DNA of 5,032 nucleotides from an uncultured Gammaproteobacteria bacterium (GTDB lineage: Bacteria > Pseudomonadota > Gammaproteobacteria > Coxiellales > Coxiellaceae). How positions within the stretch are numbered: the first letter of the stretch is position 1; each line of letters opens with the position of its first letter. The notes beneath the pieces were generated by a model. The model was not told the origin of the DNA and made no database searches. It worked only from the letters and a program-made list of their open reading frames with translations. The translations under genes and the position numbers were made by a program. The DNA lies in contig CAIQCE010000336.1 in NCBI GenBank assembly GCA_903870185.1, positions 1-5,032 of the forward strand, read 5' to 3'. This document shows positions 1 to 5,032 of the stretch, piece by piece.

Positions 1-65
1 AGCATAGATATCTACATAAGTTTATTATCGTTCCATGCGTCGAGTGGAAGCTATAAAAAACACCG

Positions 66-90
66 TAGGGGCGTATTGCATAAGCCCCTA
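66..90. repeat. Perfect 7-bp hairpin, likely copy of a dispersed intergenic repeat
   Basis: TAGGGGC (66-72) and GCCCCTA (84-90) are exact reverse complements around an 11-base loop. The phrase GTAGGGGCGTATTGCATA at its left half resembles, from memory, a short dispersed repeat seen between genes in several AT-rich bacteria; that identity is recall, not a search result. A small second stem, GTGG (91-94) with CCAC (101-104), follows directly. There is no T-run after either stem, so a classical intrinsic terminator is not supported. Confidence 0.55.
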
Positions 91-120
91 GTGGCCATTA
101 CCACAAAGCTCAGGCAATAA

Positions 121-158
121 CCAATTTCCCCCTTTGAAAATTGGGGTTAGGGGGGGGG
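121..158. repeat. C-rich/G-rich inverted repeat with a nine-G run
   Basis: CCAATTT (121-127) pairs exactly with AAATTGG (138-144), and CCCCC (128-132) can alternatively pair with the G run at 150-158. The pattern of a C5 block, TTTGAAAA, then G4, TTA and a long G run looks like a short dispersed intergenic repeat common in some bacterial genomes (recall only). The G9 homopolymer is a likely site of replication slippage or sequencing length error. No reading frame crosses it convincingly. Confidence 0.5.
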
Positions 159-210
159 TAAAAATAAAAGCTGCACACATGTATCATGCTCTCTCTCCTG
201 ATTTCGTCAT

Positions 211-245
211 AATCTAATCTAATTCAATTCAATTCAATTCAATAC
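211..245. repeat. Pentanucleotide tandem repeat (AATTC)4 with degenerate flanking units
   Basis: Seven 5-base units run in phase: AATCT twice (211-220), AATTC four times (221-240) and AATAC (241-245). Four perfect copies are contiguous. It is the only tandem repeat of this kind in the window. It lies about 420 bases before the glycosyltransferase start, outside any supported reading frame, so any effect on expression by copy-number change is only a possibility. Confidence 0.8.
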
Positions 246-664
246 ACTCATCAGTCCCATCTTTTTGTTCAGGCCTATATGGATAGTAGAGCCTAACATC
301 ATCATAAAAAACAGTCGATCCAACAGGTTTTTGCTATTCAGTCGGCGATGCCTATAAAGCTCATTCAGCTAACATAAATATAAGTAAATTCTTACAGAGA
401 AATGATGTTAGTATCCACACAATAGTAATGCTTTAACCGAACACTTATTGCCTGTTGGAATATGGAACCTTCACTTAGTTTTTTCATCCGATCAAGCCAC
501 CATTAAGTTGGGCGTTGGAATAGAGGGTCAACGCCATCAAATATTGGTTGCTGGCGACCTCAATACTTAACGATATAGCAATAATAAATAGTGGACTGTC
601 CCTTATTATTTTTATTATTTGCTCCTTTAAAACTATAGACACTCATTGCTTATGCAGGGCTCTT

Positions 665-1603
665 ATGACTCCAAACAAACCCCGGATTGCGGTACTTATT
701 CCTTGTTATAACGAAGAAATTTCTATTAAGGCTGTCATTCGTGATTTTCGCACTGCGTTACCTTTAGCATCAATCTTCGTATTTGATAATAACTCTACTG
801 ACCAAACAGTTAAAATTGCAAGAGAAGCTGGCGCTATTGTTCGTCATGTCCCGTTACAGGGCAAAGGTAACGTAGTGCGTCGTATGTTCTCCGACGTAGA
901 TGCTGATATCTATGTTCTTGTTGATGGTGACGATACTTATCACGCAGCTAGTGCGCCCACGTTGGTTGCAAAATTAATTGATGAAAATTTAGATATGTTA
1001 GTTGGGCGACGTGTCACCAATGAAATCGCAGCATATCGTTCAGGTCATCGATTTGGAAATTGGGTACTAACCGAACTGGTAGGAAGGTTGTTTGGACGTT
1101 CATTTACAGATATTTTATCTGGGTACCGTGTTTTTTCACGCAGATATGTCAAATCATTTCCTGCCTTGGCAGCAGGGTTTGAGATTGAAACAGAGCTCAC
1201 TGTACATGCACTTGAGCTCCGTATGCCTATTGATGAAGTTGAAACGCCATATAAGTCACGCCCAGATGGGTCGATGAGTAAACTTAGCACCTATCGCGAC
1301 GGTATCCGTATTTTCTGGATGATTTTCAAGCTGTTTAGGCAGGAGCGTCCCTTAATGTTTTTTGGTGGATTGGCTTTATCGTTAAGTATAGCTTCATTGA
1401 TACTATCTATCCCTTTATTTATAACCTTTGTTGAAACTGGCTTAGTACCCCGATTTCCAACAGCCATTCTAGTCACAGGGATGATGATTATATCTTTCGT
1501 ATCAATTGCTTGTGGCCTAATTCTTGATACGGTTACTCGCGGTCGGCATGAAATAAAGCGATTAATTTACTTACAAATCCCTCCACCAAAAGTAGAGTTA
1601 TGA
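665..1603 (+). CDS. GT2 family polyprenyl-phosphate glycosyltransferase (DPM1/GtrB-like)
   Basis: This 312-residue protein is a family 2 glycosyltransferase that probably moves a sugar from a nucleotide donor to undecaprenyl phosphate at the inner face of the membrane. The GT-A fold is clear: IPCYNEE (residues 12-18), DNNSTDQT (41-48), GKGNVVRR (66-73), the metal-binding VDGDDTY (86-92), SGYRVFSRR (152-160), GFEIETE (171-177) and PYKSRPDGSMSK (195-206). Two hydrophobic helices at about 229-256 and 265-288 form a C-terminal membrane anchor, as in GtrB-type enzymes. I chose the ATG at 665 because the family core starts within eight residues of it and AGGG lies five bases upstream. An in-frame TTG at 548 would add 39 residues with a hydrophobic stretch; I consider this less likely. 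The stop overlaps the next start (ATGA), so the two genes are translationally coupled. The sugar cannot be read from sequence. Confidence 0.92.
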   Translation: MTPNKPRIAVLIPCYNEEISIKAVIRDFRTALPLASIFVFDNNSTDQTVKIAREAGAIVRHVPLQGKGNVVRRMFSDVDADIYVLVDGDDTYHAASAPTLVAKLIDENLDMLVGRRVTNEIAAYRSGHRFGNWVLTELVGRLFGRSFTDILSGYRVFSRRYVKSFPALAAGFEIETELTVHALELRMPIDEVETPYKSRPDGSMSKLSTYRDGIRIFWMIFKLFRQERPLMFFGGLALSLSIASLILSIPLFITFVETGLVPRFPTAILVTGMMIISFVSIACGLILDTVTRGRHEIKRLIYLQIPPPKVEL

Positions 1604-3645
1604 ATCAACTTGTGCGTTTTTGTGTAGTTGGTGTGATTGGCTTCATTATAGATGCCAGCATACTTCAATTTCTCGTTGTTGGGACACATGCTAACCCCTA
1701 TCTTGCTAGGTTGTTTTCTTTTTTTATAGCGGCAATTTGTACTTGGGGAATGAATCGTAGATTCACCTTTGACGTGAGTTATAAAGCAACTCATCAGGAA
1801 TGGTTGAGCTATGTAGCATTCATGATGATAGGTTTCTTAGTAAATTATAGCGCTTTCGCATTTTCTATAAAATTCTTGCCATTAGCGGATGCTCGGCCAT
1901 GGATCGGTGTTGCTATTGGATCAATTGCAGGGCTTGGGGTAAATTTCTTGACCTCAAGATTACTTTTTACTAGATCAGTTGTGAAATCAGAGCGACTTAT
2001 TGGTCTTAATATAAACTTAAAGAAACATAATATGAATTCTGAGCGGATTACTCTTACACTGTATTTTTTTGCACTGCTTTTTATTGGGCTCGGATATTTA
2101 GCTATCTTACCAGTTTTTGAGGGATTTGACGAAACCGCTCATTATTCAAGTGTTCGTCAAATTGCAGATACTAAAACAATTCCAATTTATGGAGCTAGTT
2201 ATCTTGATCAAGAGGTTACTGATTACAAAGGCCCTTCTCCGTATGGTTCATTATCTCCTCCATTTGATCAAGGAATGACCTATGCCAAGTTTTTTGCACA
2301 AACAAATTCTACTGATAATTACATTTTAAATTATCGTCAATCATCTGCACTGTCTACATATCGTCCAAGCCAAAGCCAAAACTGGCAAGCCCAGCACCCA
2401 CCGTTGTACTATATTTTAATGGCGCCGATAGAAAAAATAATATCACCATTTCCTTTTATAACTCGTATTTTTATATTGAGGTTAGTGTCTTTTATATTTG
2501 CTCTAGGAGGGGTTTTTCTTGGTTTATTAGCTTGCAGAAATCAAAATATAACCTTAAAAGATGACCCTTCTATTTTAGGGTTTATAATATATCCGATTAT
2601 TTTACCAATGTTCTTTGCTGAATTTACTCGTATTGGTAATGATTCCTTATGTCTTTTTTTGGTAGGCATCATAGCGCTATTATTATCCAAGTTGTTTAAG
2701 GATATAAATAACAAAAAATTACCTTTGGCAATTGGTATTGCATTAGGATTAGGATTATTAACTAAAGCTTTTTTTATACCTATCACGGTAGCTTTGTGTT
2801 TTTTCTTTTTACTGCATATTTTTTTTGGTAAAGATCAATCTACAGTAAAGTTAAAGCACAGAAATAATCTTATATTAGTTATATTGCCAACGGTCATTAT
2901 TGGCGCGGGATGGTATTTTTACAAATTAATGGTATTTGGAACATTTATTGGTAGTGCTGATTCAATTCAACTTGCTAGTCAGGGTGGATTATTAGTTAAT
3001 TTAAGCCAAAATTTTTCATTATATGGTTTAGTACGTGGAGTCTTGGCGACAATAGTATCTTATTCGTATGCTGGTACTTGGTCACTTACCCGATTACCTG
3101 CTTTATTTCATATCCCTTTGCTAATGCTTGCCAGTTGGTGCTTTGGAGTTTTTGCACTGCAACTCAAAAAACGCCCTTTCACAGATTCTACTTGGCTCGC
3201 TGTTTTGTTGCTCTGTACTTTCGGCGCTGGATTTCTACACCATATTATAATTAGTCTCGCCATTAATGGTAATGGCAATACACCCGGTTGGTATTTCCAT
3301 ATTTTAATGCCTTGGATTGCTCCTGTTCTTGGAATTGGCTATAGTTCTATTTATAGCAGAACAAGATTAAGGCCATTTTTGATAGGTCTTCTAATTTATG
3401 CCGTTCTATTTCAACTTATGGCACTTTGGTCTCAATTGGCTTTATTTATGGGCTGCGCAACAAAAAGCGATGAAAAACTTTACGCCTTTTCAGGCCACGC
3501 TTTATGCTTAGACCAAGCTCCTTTATTATTTGACAGGCTTTCTGTTCTAGGTTGGCCAATTTTGGCGGCAGTTGGGTTTGGTGGTGGATTTATTTGTAGT
3601 GTTTTATTATTATTTGTATGGAAAAAGAAGCTACATAGTTTGTAA
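1600..3645 (+). CDS. GtrA-like flippase domain fused to a GT-C-type membrane glycosyltransferase
   Basis: This 681-residue polytopic membrane protein appears to join two proteins. Residues 1-133 are a GtrA-like domain: four hydrophobic helices (about 8-28, 36-52, 67-92, 98-121), an early RFxxVG, and the hallmark NRRFTF after helix 2. GtrA proteins are thought to help flip lipid-linked sugars. After a polar linker (about 128-149), residues 150-681 form a many-helix protein of the GT-C style. Its first long outer loop carries FDETAHY (176-182) with the acidic DE pair and HPPLYY (266-271), features of PMT/ArnT-like and DUF2142-type membrane proteins, which use polyprenyl-phosphate sugars outside the membrane. 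The start overlaps the GT2 stop by four bases. An in-frame ATG at 2032 opens exactly at the GT-C part, with AAAGAAA eight or so bases upstream, which looks like the fossil start of a once separate gene. Acceptor and sugar are unknown. Confidence 0.85.
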   Translation: MNQLVRFCVVGVIGFIIDASILQFLVVGTHANPYLARLFSFFIAAICTWGMNRRFTFDVSYKATHQEWLSYVAFMMIGFLVNYSAFAFSIKFLPLADARPWIGVAIGSIAGLGVNFLTSRLLFTRSVVKSERLIGLNINLKKHNMNSERITLTLYFFALLFIGLGYLAILPVFEGFDETAHYSSVRQIADTKTIPIYGASYLDQEVTDYKGPSPYGSLSPPFDQGMTYAKFFAQTNSTDNYILNYRQSSALSTYRPSQSQNWQAQHPPLYYILMAPIEKIISPFPFITRIFILRLVSFIFALGGVFLGLLACRNQNITLKDDPSILGFIIYPIILPMFFAEFTRIGNDSLCLFLVGIIALLLSKLFKDINNKKLPLAIGIALGLGLLTKAFFIPITVALCFFFLLHIFFGKDQSTVKLKHRNNLILVILPTVIIGAGWYFYKLMVFGTFIGSADSIQLASQGGLLVNLSQNFSLYGLVRGVLATIVSYSYAGTWSLTRLPALFHIPLLMLASWCFGVFALQLKKRPFTDSTWLAVLLLCTFGAGFLHHIIISLAINGNGNTPGWYFHILMPWIAPVLGIGYSSIYSRTRLRPFLIGLLIYAVLFQLMALWSQLALFMGCATKSDEKLYAFSGHALCLDQAPLLFDRLSVLGWPILAAVGFGGGFICSVLLLFVWKKKLHSL

Positions 3646-3658
3646 TGTAAAAACCTAG

Positions 3659-3670
3659 TTAAGCGCTTAA
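3659..3670. repeat. Perfect 12-bp palindrome after the glycosyltransferase operon
   Basis: TTAAGCGCTTAA is its own reverse complement and begins 14 bases after the stop codon of the fusion gene. It has no loop and no T-run, so it is not a terminator of the usual kind. A protein binding site or chance are both possible. Confidence 0.35.
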
Positions 3671-3681
3671 AATGTATATTT

Positions 3682-3816
3682 GTAGGGTAAGGTCTCCTAG
3701 AAGCAACCCTTGAGACGGCTAAAGCCAAAACCCATTAATCATAAACATCTAATATTATTAATGGGTTTTGGTCTTCACCATATTGATGGGGGTGGCTATC
3801 GCTCTACCTATCCTAC
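3682..3816. mobile_element. MITE-like non-coding repeat element (putative)
   Basis: The ends are imperfect inverted repeats: GTAGGGTAAGGT (3682-3693) against the reverse complement of ACCTATCCTAC (3806-3816), which reads GTAGGATAGGT, one mismatch and one indel apart. Inside lie GTCTC/GAGAC arms (3692-3696, 3712-3716) and a perfect 15-bp inverted repeat (3725-3771). The right end, with GGTGGCTATCGCTCTACC followed by ATCCTACG, resembles a degenerate copy of a dispersed GGTGGGTTA-type intergenic repeat known to me from other genomes. No target-site duplication is clear, and no transposase is encoded, so an element mobilised in trans or a decayed repeat are both possible. Confidence 0.4.
3725..3771. 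repeat. Perfect 15-bp inverted repeat with 17-base loop
   Basis: CCAAAACCCATTAAT (3725-3739) and ATTAATGGGTTTTGG (3757-3771) are exact reverse complements. It is the strongest hairpin in the window. It sits 79 bases after the fusion gene and 115 bases before mntA. A T-run is absent downstream, although TTTT lies within the 3' arm, so it might stop transcription in either direction but does not match a standard intrinsic terminator. Confidence 0.8.
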
Positions 3817-3818
3817 GA

Positions 3819-3844
3819 AATATGATGCAGTACAAAGTCATATT
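3819..3844. promoter_or_regulatory. Candidate operator dyad upstream of mntA
   Basis: AATATGA (3819-3825) and TCATATT (3838-3844) are exact 7-bp inverted half-sites separated by 12 bases, giving about two helical turns between half-site centres. The dyad ends 42 bases before the mntA ATG, where a repressor site for the toxin-antitoxin operon would be expected. No protein is known to bind it and AT-rich dyads arise by chance. Confidence 0.3.
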
Positions 3845-3886
3845 CCTTTTAGCGAAAAATCAAAGAAAAAACACGGTCTTTACAAT

Positions 3887-4297
3887 ATGGATAACATACA
3901 AACAGCGATGATTGAATTAGCCAGACAAAACTCAGATATTGTGATTGTTTGGCTTTATGGTTCCCGCGTTAAAGGGCTTGCCAATATAAACAGTGATTAT
4001 GATGTTGCCGTCGCTTTTAAATCCTTTATCAAGAACGATGCGCTGGAGAAACGCTTAAGACCTGAGTGTTTAGCATTAGACTGGCAGCAAGCACTGGGTT
4101 TGCAAGACTTTAAACTGTCTATTGTTGATATTAATCAAGCACCTATTCCATTAGCATGGCAAATAATTGAATTAGATTGTGTGTTGTATTGCAGTGATGA
4201 ACGAAGGTTATGGCAAGAAACGCGTCGAATTGGTAGTCGTATGGAAATAGATTTCACCCCACTTGTTCATGAATATCCATTACAACTGTGGAACTGA
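3887..4297 (+). CDS. mntA: MntA-type nucleotidyltransferase antitoxin (type VII MNT-HEPN system)
   Basis: This 136-residue protein is a minimal nucleotidyltransferase of the MntA family, the antitoxin that inactivates its HEPN partner by adding AMP from ATP to a toxin tyrosine. The signature GSX10DXD is exact: G25-S26, ten residues, then D37-Y-D39. A third acidic residue, D81 in IVDINQAP, fits the usual position. The C-terminal part (IIELDCVLYCSDERRLWQE) matches the family's tail. I chose the ATG at 3887 because the conserved core begins about 18 residues later. The frame is open back to a TTG at 3710, but that extension is translated repeat DNA and not protein-like. The upstream Shine-Dalgarno match is poor; a second in-frame ATG at 3905 would still keep the core. 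The stop lies five bases before, or overlaps by ten, the hepT start, showing an operon. Confidence 0.9.
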   Translation: MDNIQTAMIELARQNSDIVIVWLYGSRVKGLANINSDYDVAVAFKSFIKNDALEKRLRPECLALDWQQALGLQDFKLSIVDINQAPIPLAWQIIELDCVLYCSDERRLWQETRRIGSRMEIDFTPLVHEYPLQLWN

Positions 4298-4302
4298 AAC
4301 TG

Positions 4303-4722
4303 ATGTTAAAAGAATATCTTATCGCTATAGCGCAACATCGCTGCGAATGTTTAGAAGATTTGGATAATTTAGCCAGTATTGCGGTACAGCGGCCCTTTAA
4401 TCGTATTGAGCGACTAGCGGCGGAAAGGGTTTTACAAGTGTTGATTGAGTTTTGTATTGGAATGGCAAAGCATTGGTTAAAAGCTACAGGAAAAAATCAG
4501 CCTTTAGAGGCTTACGAAAATTTTAATAAGCTAGCTGAGCTGCAAAAAATCTCACTAGAAGAATTAAAGAAATGGCGAAAAATCATCGGTATGCGCAATG
4601 CCTTGGTGCATGATTATTTAACGATTGATAGTGAGTTACTTCAGCAAGTACTTGCTGAGCGACATTATCAGTTTTTAACTGATTTTTTGCAAAAAGCGGG
4701 ACAAGATTTACAAAGTCACTAA
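4303..4722 (+). CDS. hepT: HepT-type HEPN RNase toxin (type VII MNT-HEPN system)
   Basis: This 139-residue, mostly helical protein is a HEPN-domain toxin, an RNase whose active site forms in a dimer. The catalytic motif RX4HXY is intact near the C-terminal third: R98-NALV-H103-D-Y105 within IIGMRNALVHDYLTID. From the characterised Shewanella MntA/HepT pair, the motif tyrosine is the residue AMPylated by MntA, so Y105 is the predicted target. Upstream helices (IERLAAERVLQVLIEFCIGMAKH) fit the HEPN dimer core. Length is usual for the family, and nothing suggests truncation, so the toxin should be active unless neutralised. I chose the ATG at 4303, five bases after the mntA stop. A GTG at 4288, overlapping mntA by ten bases and adding five residues (VELKL), is an equally usable alternative. 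Cellular RNA target is not readable from sequence. Confidence 0.9.
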   Translation: MLKEYLIAIAQHRCECLEDLDNLASIAVQRPFNRIERLAAERVLQVLIEFCIGMAKHWLKATGKNQPLEAYENFNKLAELQKISLEELKKWRKIIGMRNALVHDYLTIDSELLQQVLAERHYQFLTDFLQKAGQDLQSH

Positions 4723-4750
4723 AAACCATCCACTATTATTCTGGTGGTTT
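4723..4750 (+). terminator. Weak hairpin directly after hepT
   Basis: AAACCA (4723-4728) pairs with TGGTTT (4745-4750), extended by CC (4730-4731) with GG (4743-4744) across one bulged T. It starts at the base after the hepT stop. The T-tract is only the three Ts of the 3' arm, so termination would be inefficient. Confidence 0.3.
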
Positions 4751-4781
4751 GACATCATTTATAACGGTTCTAAATATGCTC

Positions 4782-4809
4782 ACCAGCACTATCTTGATTG
4801 AATGCTGGT
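4782..4809. repeat. 7-bp hairpin between convergent reading frames
   Basis: ACCAGCA (4782-4788) and TGCTGGT (4803-4809) are exact reverse complements around a 14-base loop. The hairpin lies 59 bases after hepT and 12 bases beyond the end of the - strand frame, so it could act as a shared bidirectional terminator. It lacks a clear T-run on either strand. Confidence 0.35.
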
Positions 4810-4821
4810 TTAAATGAGGTG

Positions 4822-5032
4822 TTAAGTCGTATCTGCCAATCTTTTTAAAGTAGTGCTTAGTTTAAGTAAGGCCACGCTTAGTTTATCATCGGAAATACTC
4901 AGGCTATGTTTACGTATAAGGTCTATGCCTTCTAGGGAAGGTAGGTTTGCCTTACGTATTGCTGATGCTGTTACTCCTGAGGTTCGATTAATAATCTTAA
5001 TTTGTAAGTTATCTATGGGCGATTTAACTAAG
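4822..5032 (-). CDS. Unidentified protein, C-terminal 69 residues (runs off the right edge)
   Basis: On the - strand one frame is open from the window edge to a TAA at 4824-4822, giving 69 residues and a convergent orientation to hepT. The composition looks protein-like: mixed polar and hydrophobic residues, IKIINRTSGVTASAIRKAN in the middle and a Leu/Lys-rich amphipathic tail (KLSVALLKLSTTLKRL). The TSGVTASAIRKAN stretch has the rhythm of a helix-turn-helix, but I do not recognise the family and will not assign a function. The start and most of the protein lie outside the window. The frame could be chance, though no stop in 69 codons of AT-rich DNA and the sensible composition favour a real gene. 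Confidence 0.5.
   Translation of the reverse strand, partial: LVKSPIDNLQIKIINRTSGVTASAIRKANLPSLEGIDLIRKHSLSISDDKLSVALLKLSTTLKRLADTT

Larger units (their letters stand above)
1..664. other. Repeat-rich intergenic region upstream of the glycosyltransferase operon
   Basis: I find no gene here that I can support. The stretch carries a 7-bp hairpin (66-90), a C-rich/G-rich inverted repeat with a G9 run (121-158) and a pentanucleotide tandem repeat (211-245), each listed separately. A short + frame is open from 412 to a TAA at 568-570 but has no ATG and no recognisable domain. Frame-open sequence also runs from the TTG at 548 into the glycosyltransferase; I treat that as leader because the family's conserved start lies at 665. 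A weak promoter candidate is TTGCTG (548-553) followed after 18 bases by GATATA (572-577); it is only a pattern match. Confidence 0.5.

Noticed and set aside
234..368. - strand open frame of 44 codons ending inside the AATTC repeat
   Set aside because: Short, no convincing start signal, and no recognisable similarity; the length is within chance for a frame in this DNA.
548..664. N-terminal extension of the GT2 enzyme from a TTG start, including a hydrophobic stretch
   Set aside because: The family core starts right after the ATG at 665, which has AGGG five bases upstream; the extension looks like translated AT-rich leader.
1045..1290. - strand and alternate-frame ORFs inside the GT2 gene
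   Set aside because: They lie fully within a well-supported gene and show no protein-like motifs.
2541..2786. - strand ORF inside the GT-C domain
   Set aside because: It is an antisense shadow of hydrophobic codons in the fusion gene.
3480..3728. - strand ORF across the end of the fusion gene and the intergenic repeat
   Set aside because: Mostly antisense to coding sequence, low-complexity translation, and it starts inside the repeat element.
3710..3886. 59-residue N-terminal extension of MntA from a TTG start
   Set aside because: It translates the inverted repeat and its flanks, has no family similarity, and would double the usual N-terminus of MntA.
1..5032. CRISPR array, tRNA or rRNA genes
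   Set aside because: No regularly spaced direct repeats with spacers, no tRNA-like cloverleaf or CCA end, and no rRNA-like conserved blocks were seen.

Overview
The window reads as AT-rich bacterial chromosome, most likely from a gammaproteobacterium. This is an inference from protein style, the MntA/HepT pair (the HepT strongly recalls the Shewanella one) and short G/C-rich dispersed repeats between genes; no rRNA or other marker is present to confirm it. It holds two functional modules on the + strand, a truncated reading frame entering on the - strand at the right edge, and repeat-rich intergenic DNA.

Positions 1-664 have no convincing gene. They carry a perfect 7-bp hairpin (66-90), a C-rich/G-rich inverted repeat ending in nine Gs (121-158), and a pentanucleotide tandem repeat (211-245). 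Positions 665-3645 form a two-gene, translationally coupled envelope-glycan operon: a GT2 polyprenyl-phosphate glycosyltransferase of the DPM1/GtrB type, then by an ATGA overlap a 681-residue protein in which a GtrA-type four-helix domain is fused in frame to a multi-spanning GT-C-like glycosyltransferase. Together these supply the three steps of a Gtr-like cassette: load a sugar on the lipid carrier, flip it, and transfer it outside the membrane.

Positions 3646-3886 are an intergenic stretch with a 12-bp palindrome, a MITE-like element with imperfect terminal inverted repeats around a perfect 15-bp inverted repeat, and an AATATGA-N12-TCATATT dyad just before the next operon. Positions 3887-4722 encode a complete type VII MNT-HEPN toxin-antitoxin pair: MntA (GSX10DXD nucleotidyltransferase antitoxin) and HepT (RX4HXY HEPN RNase toxin). 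After two weak hairpins, the 3' end of an unidentified convergent reading frame runs off the window (4822-5032, - strand).

The most notable items are the GtrA/GT-C fusion beside its GT2 partner, which collapses the three-gene Gtr layout into two, and the structured repeat and dyad between that operon and the toxin-antitoxin pair.
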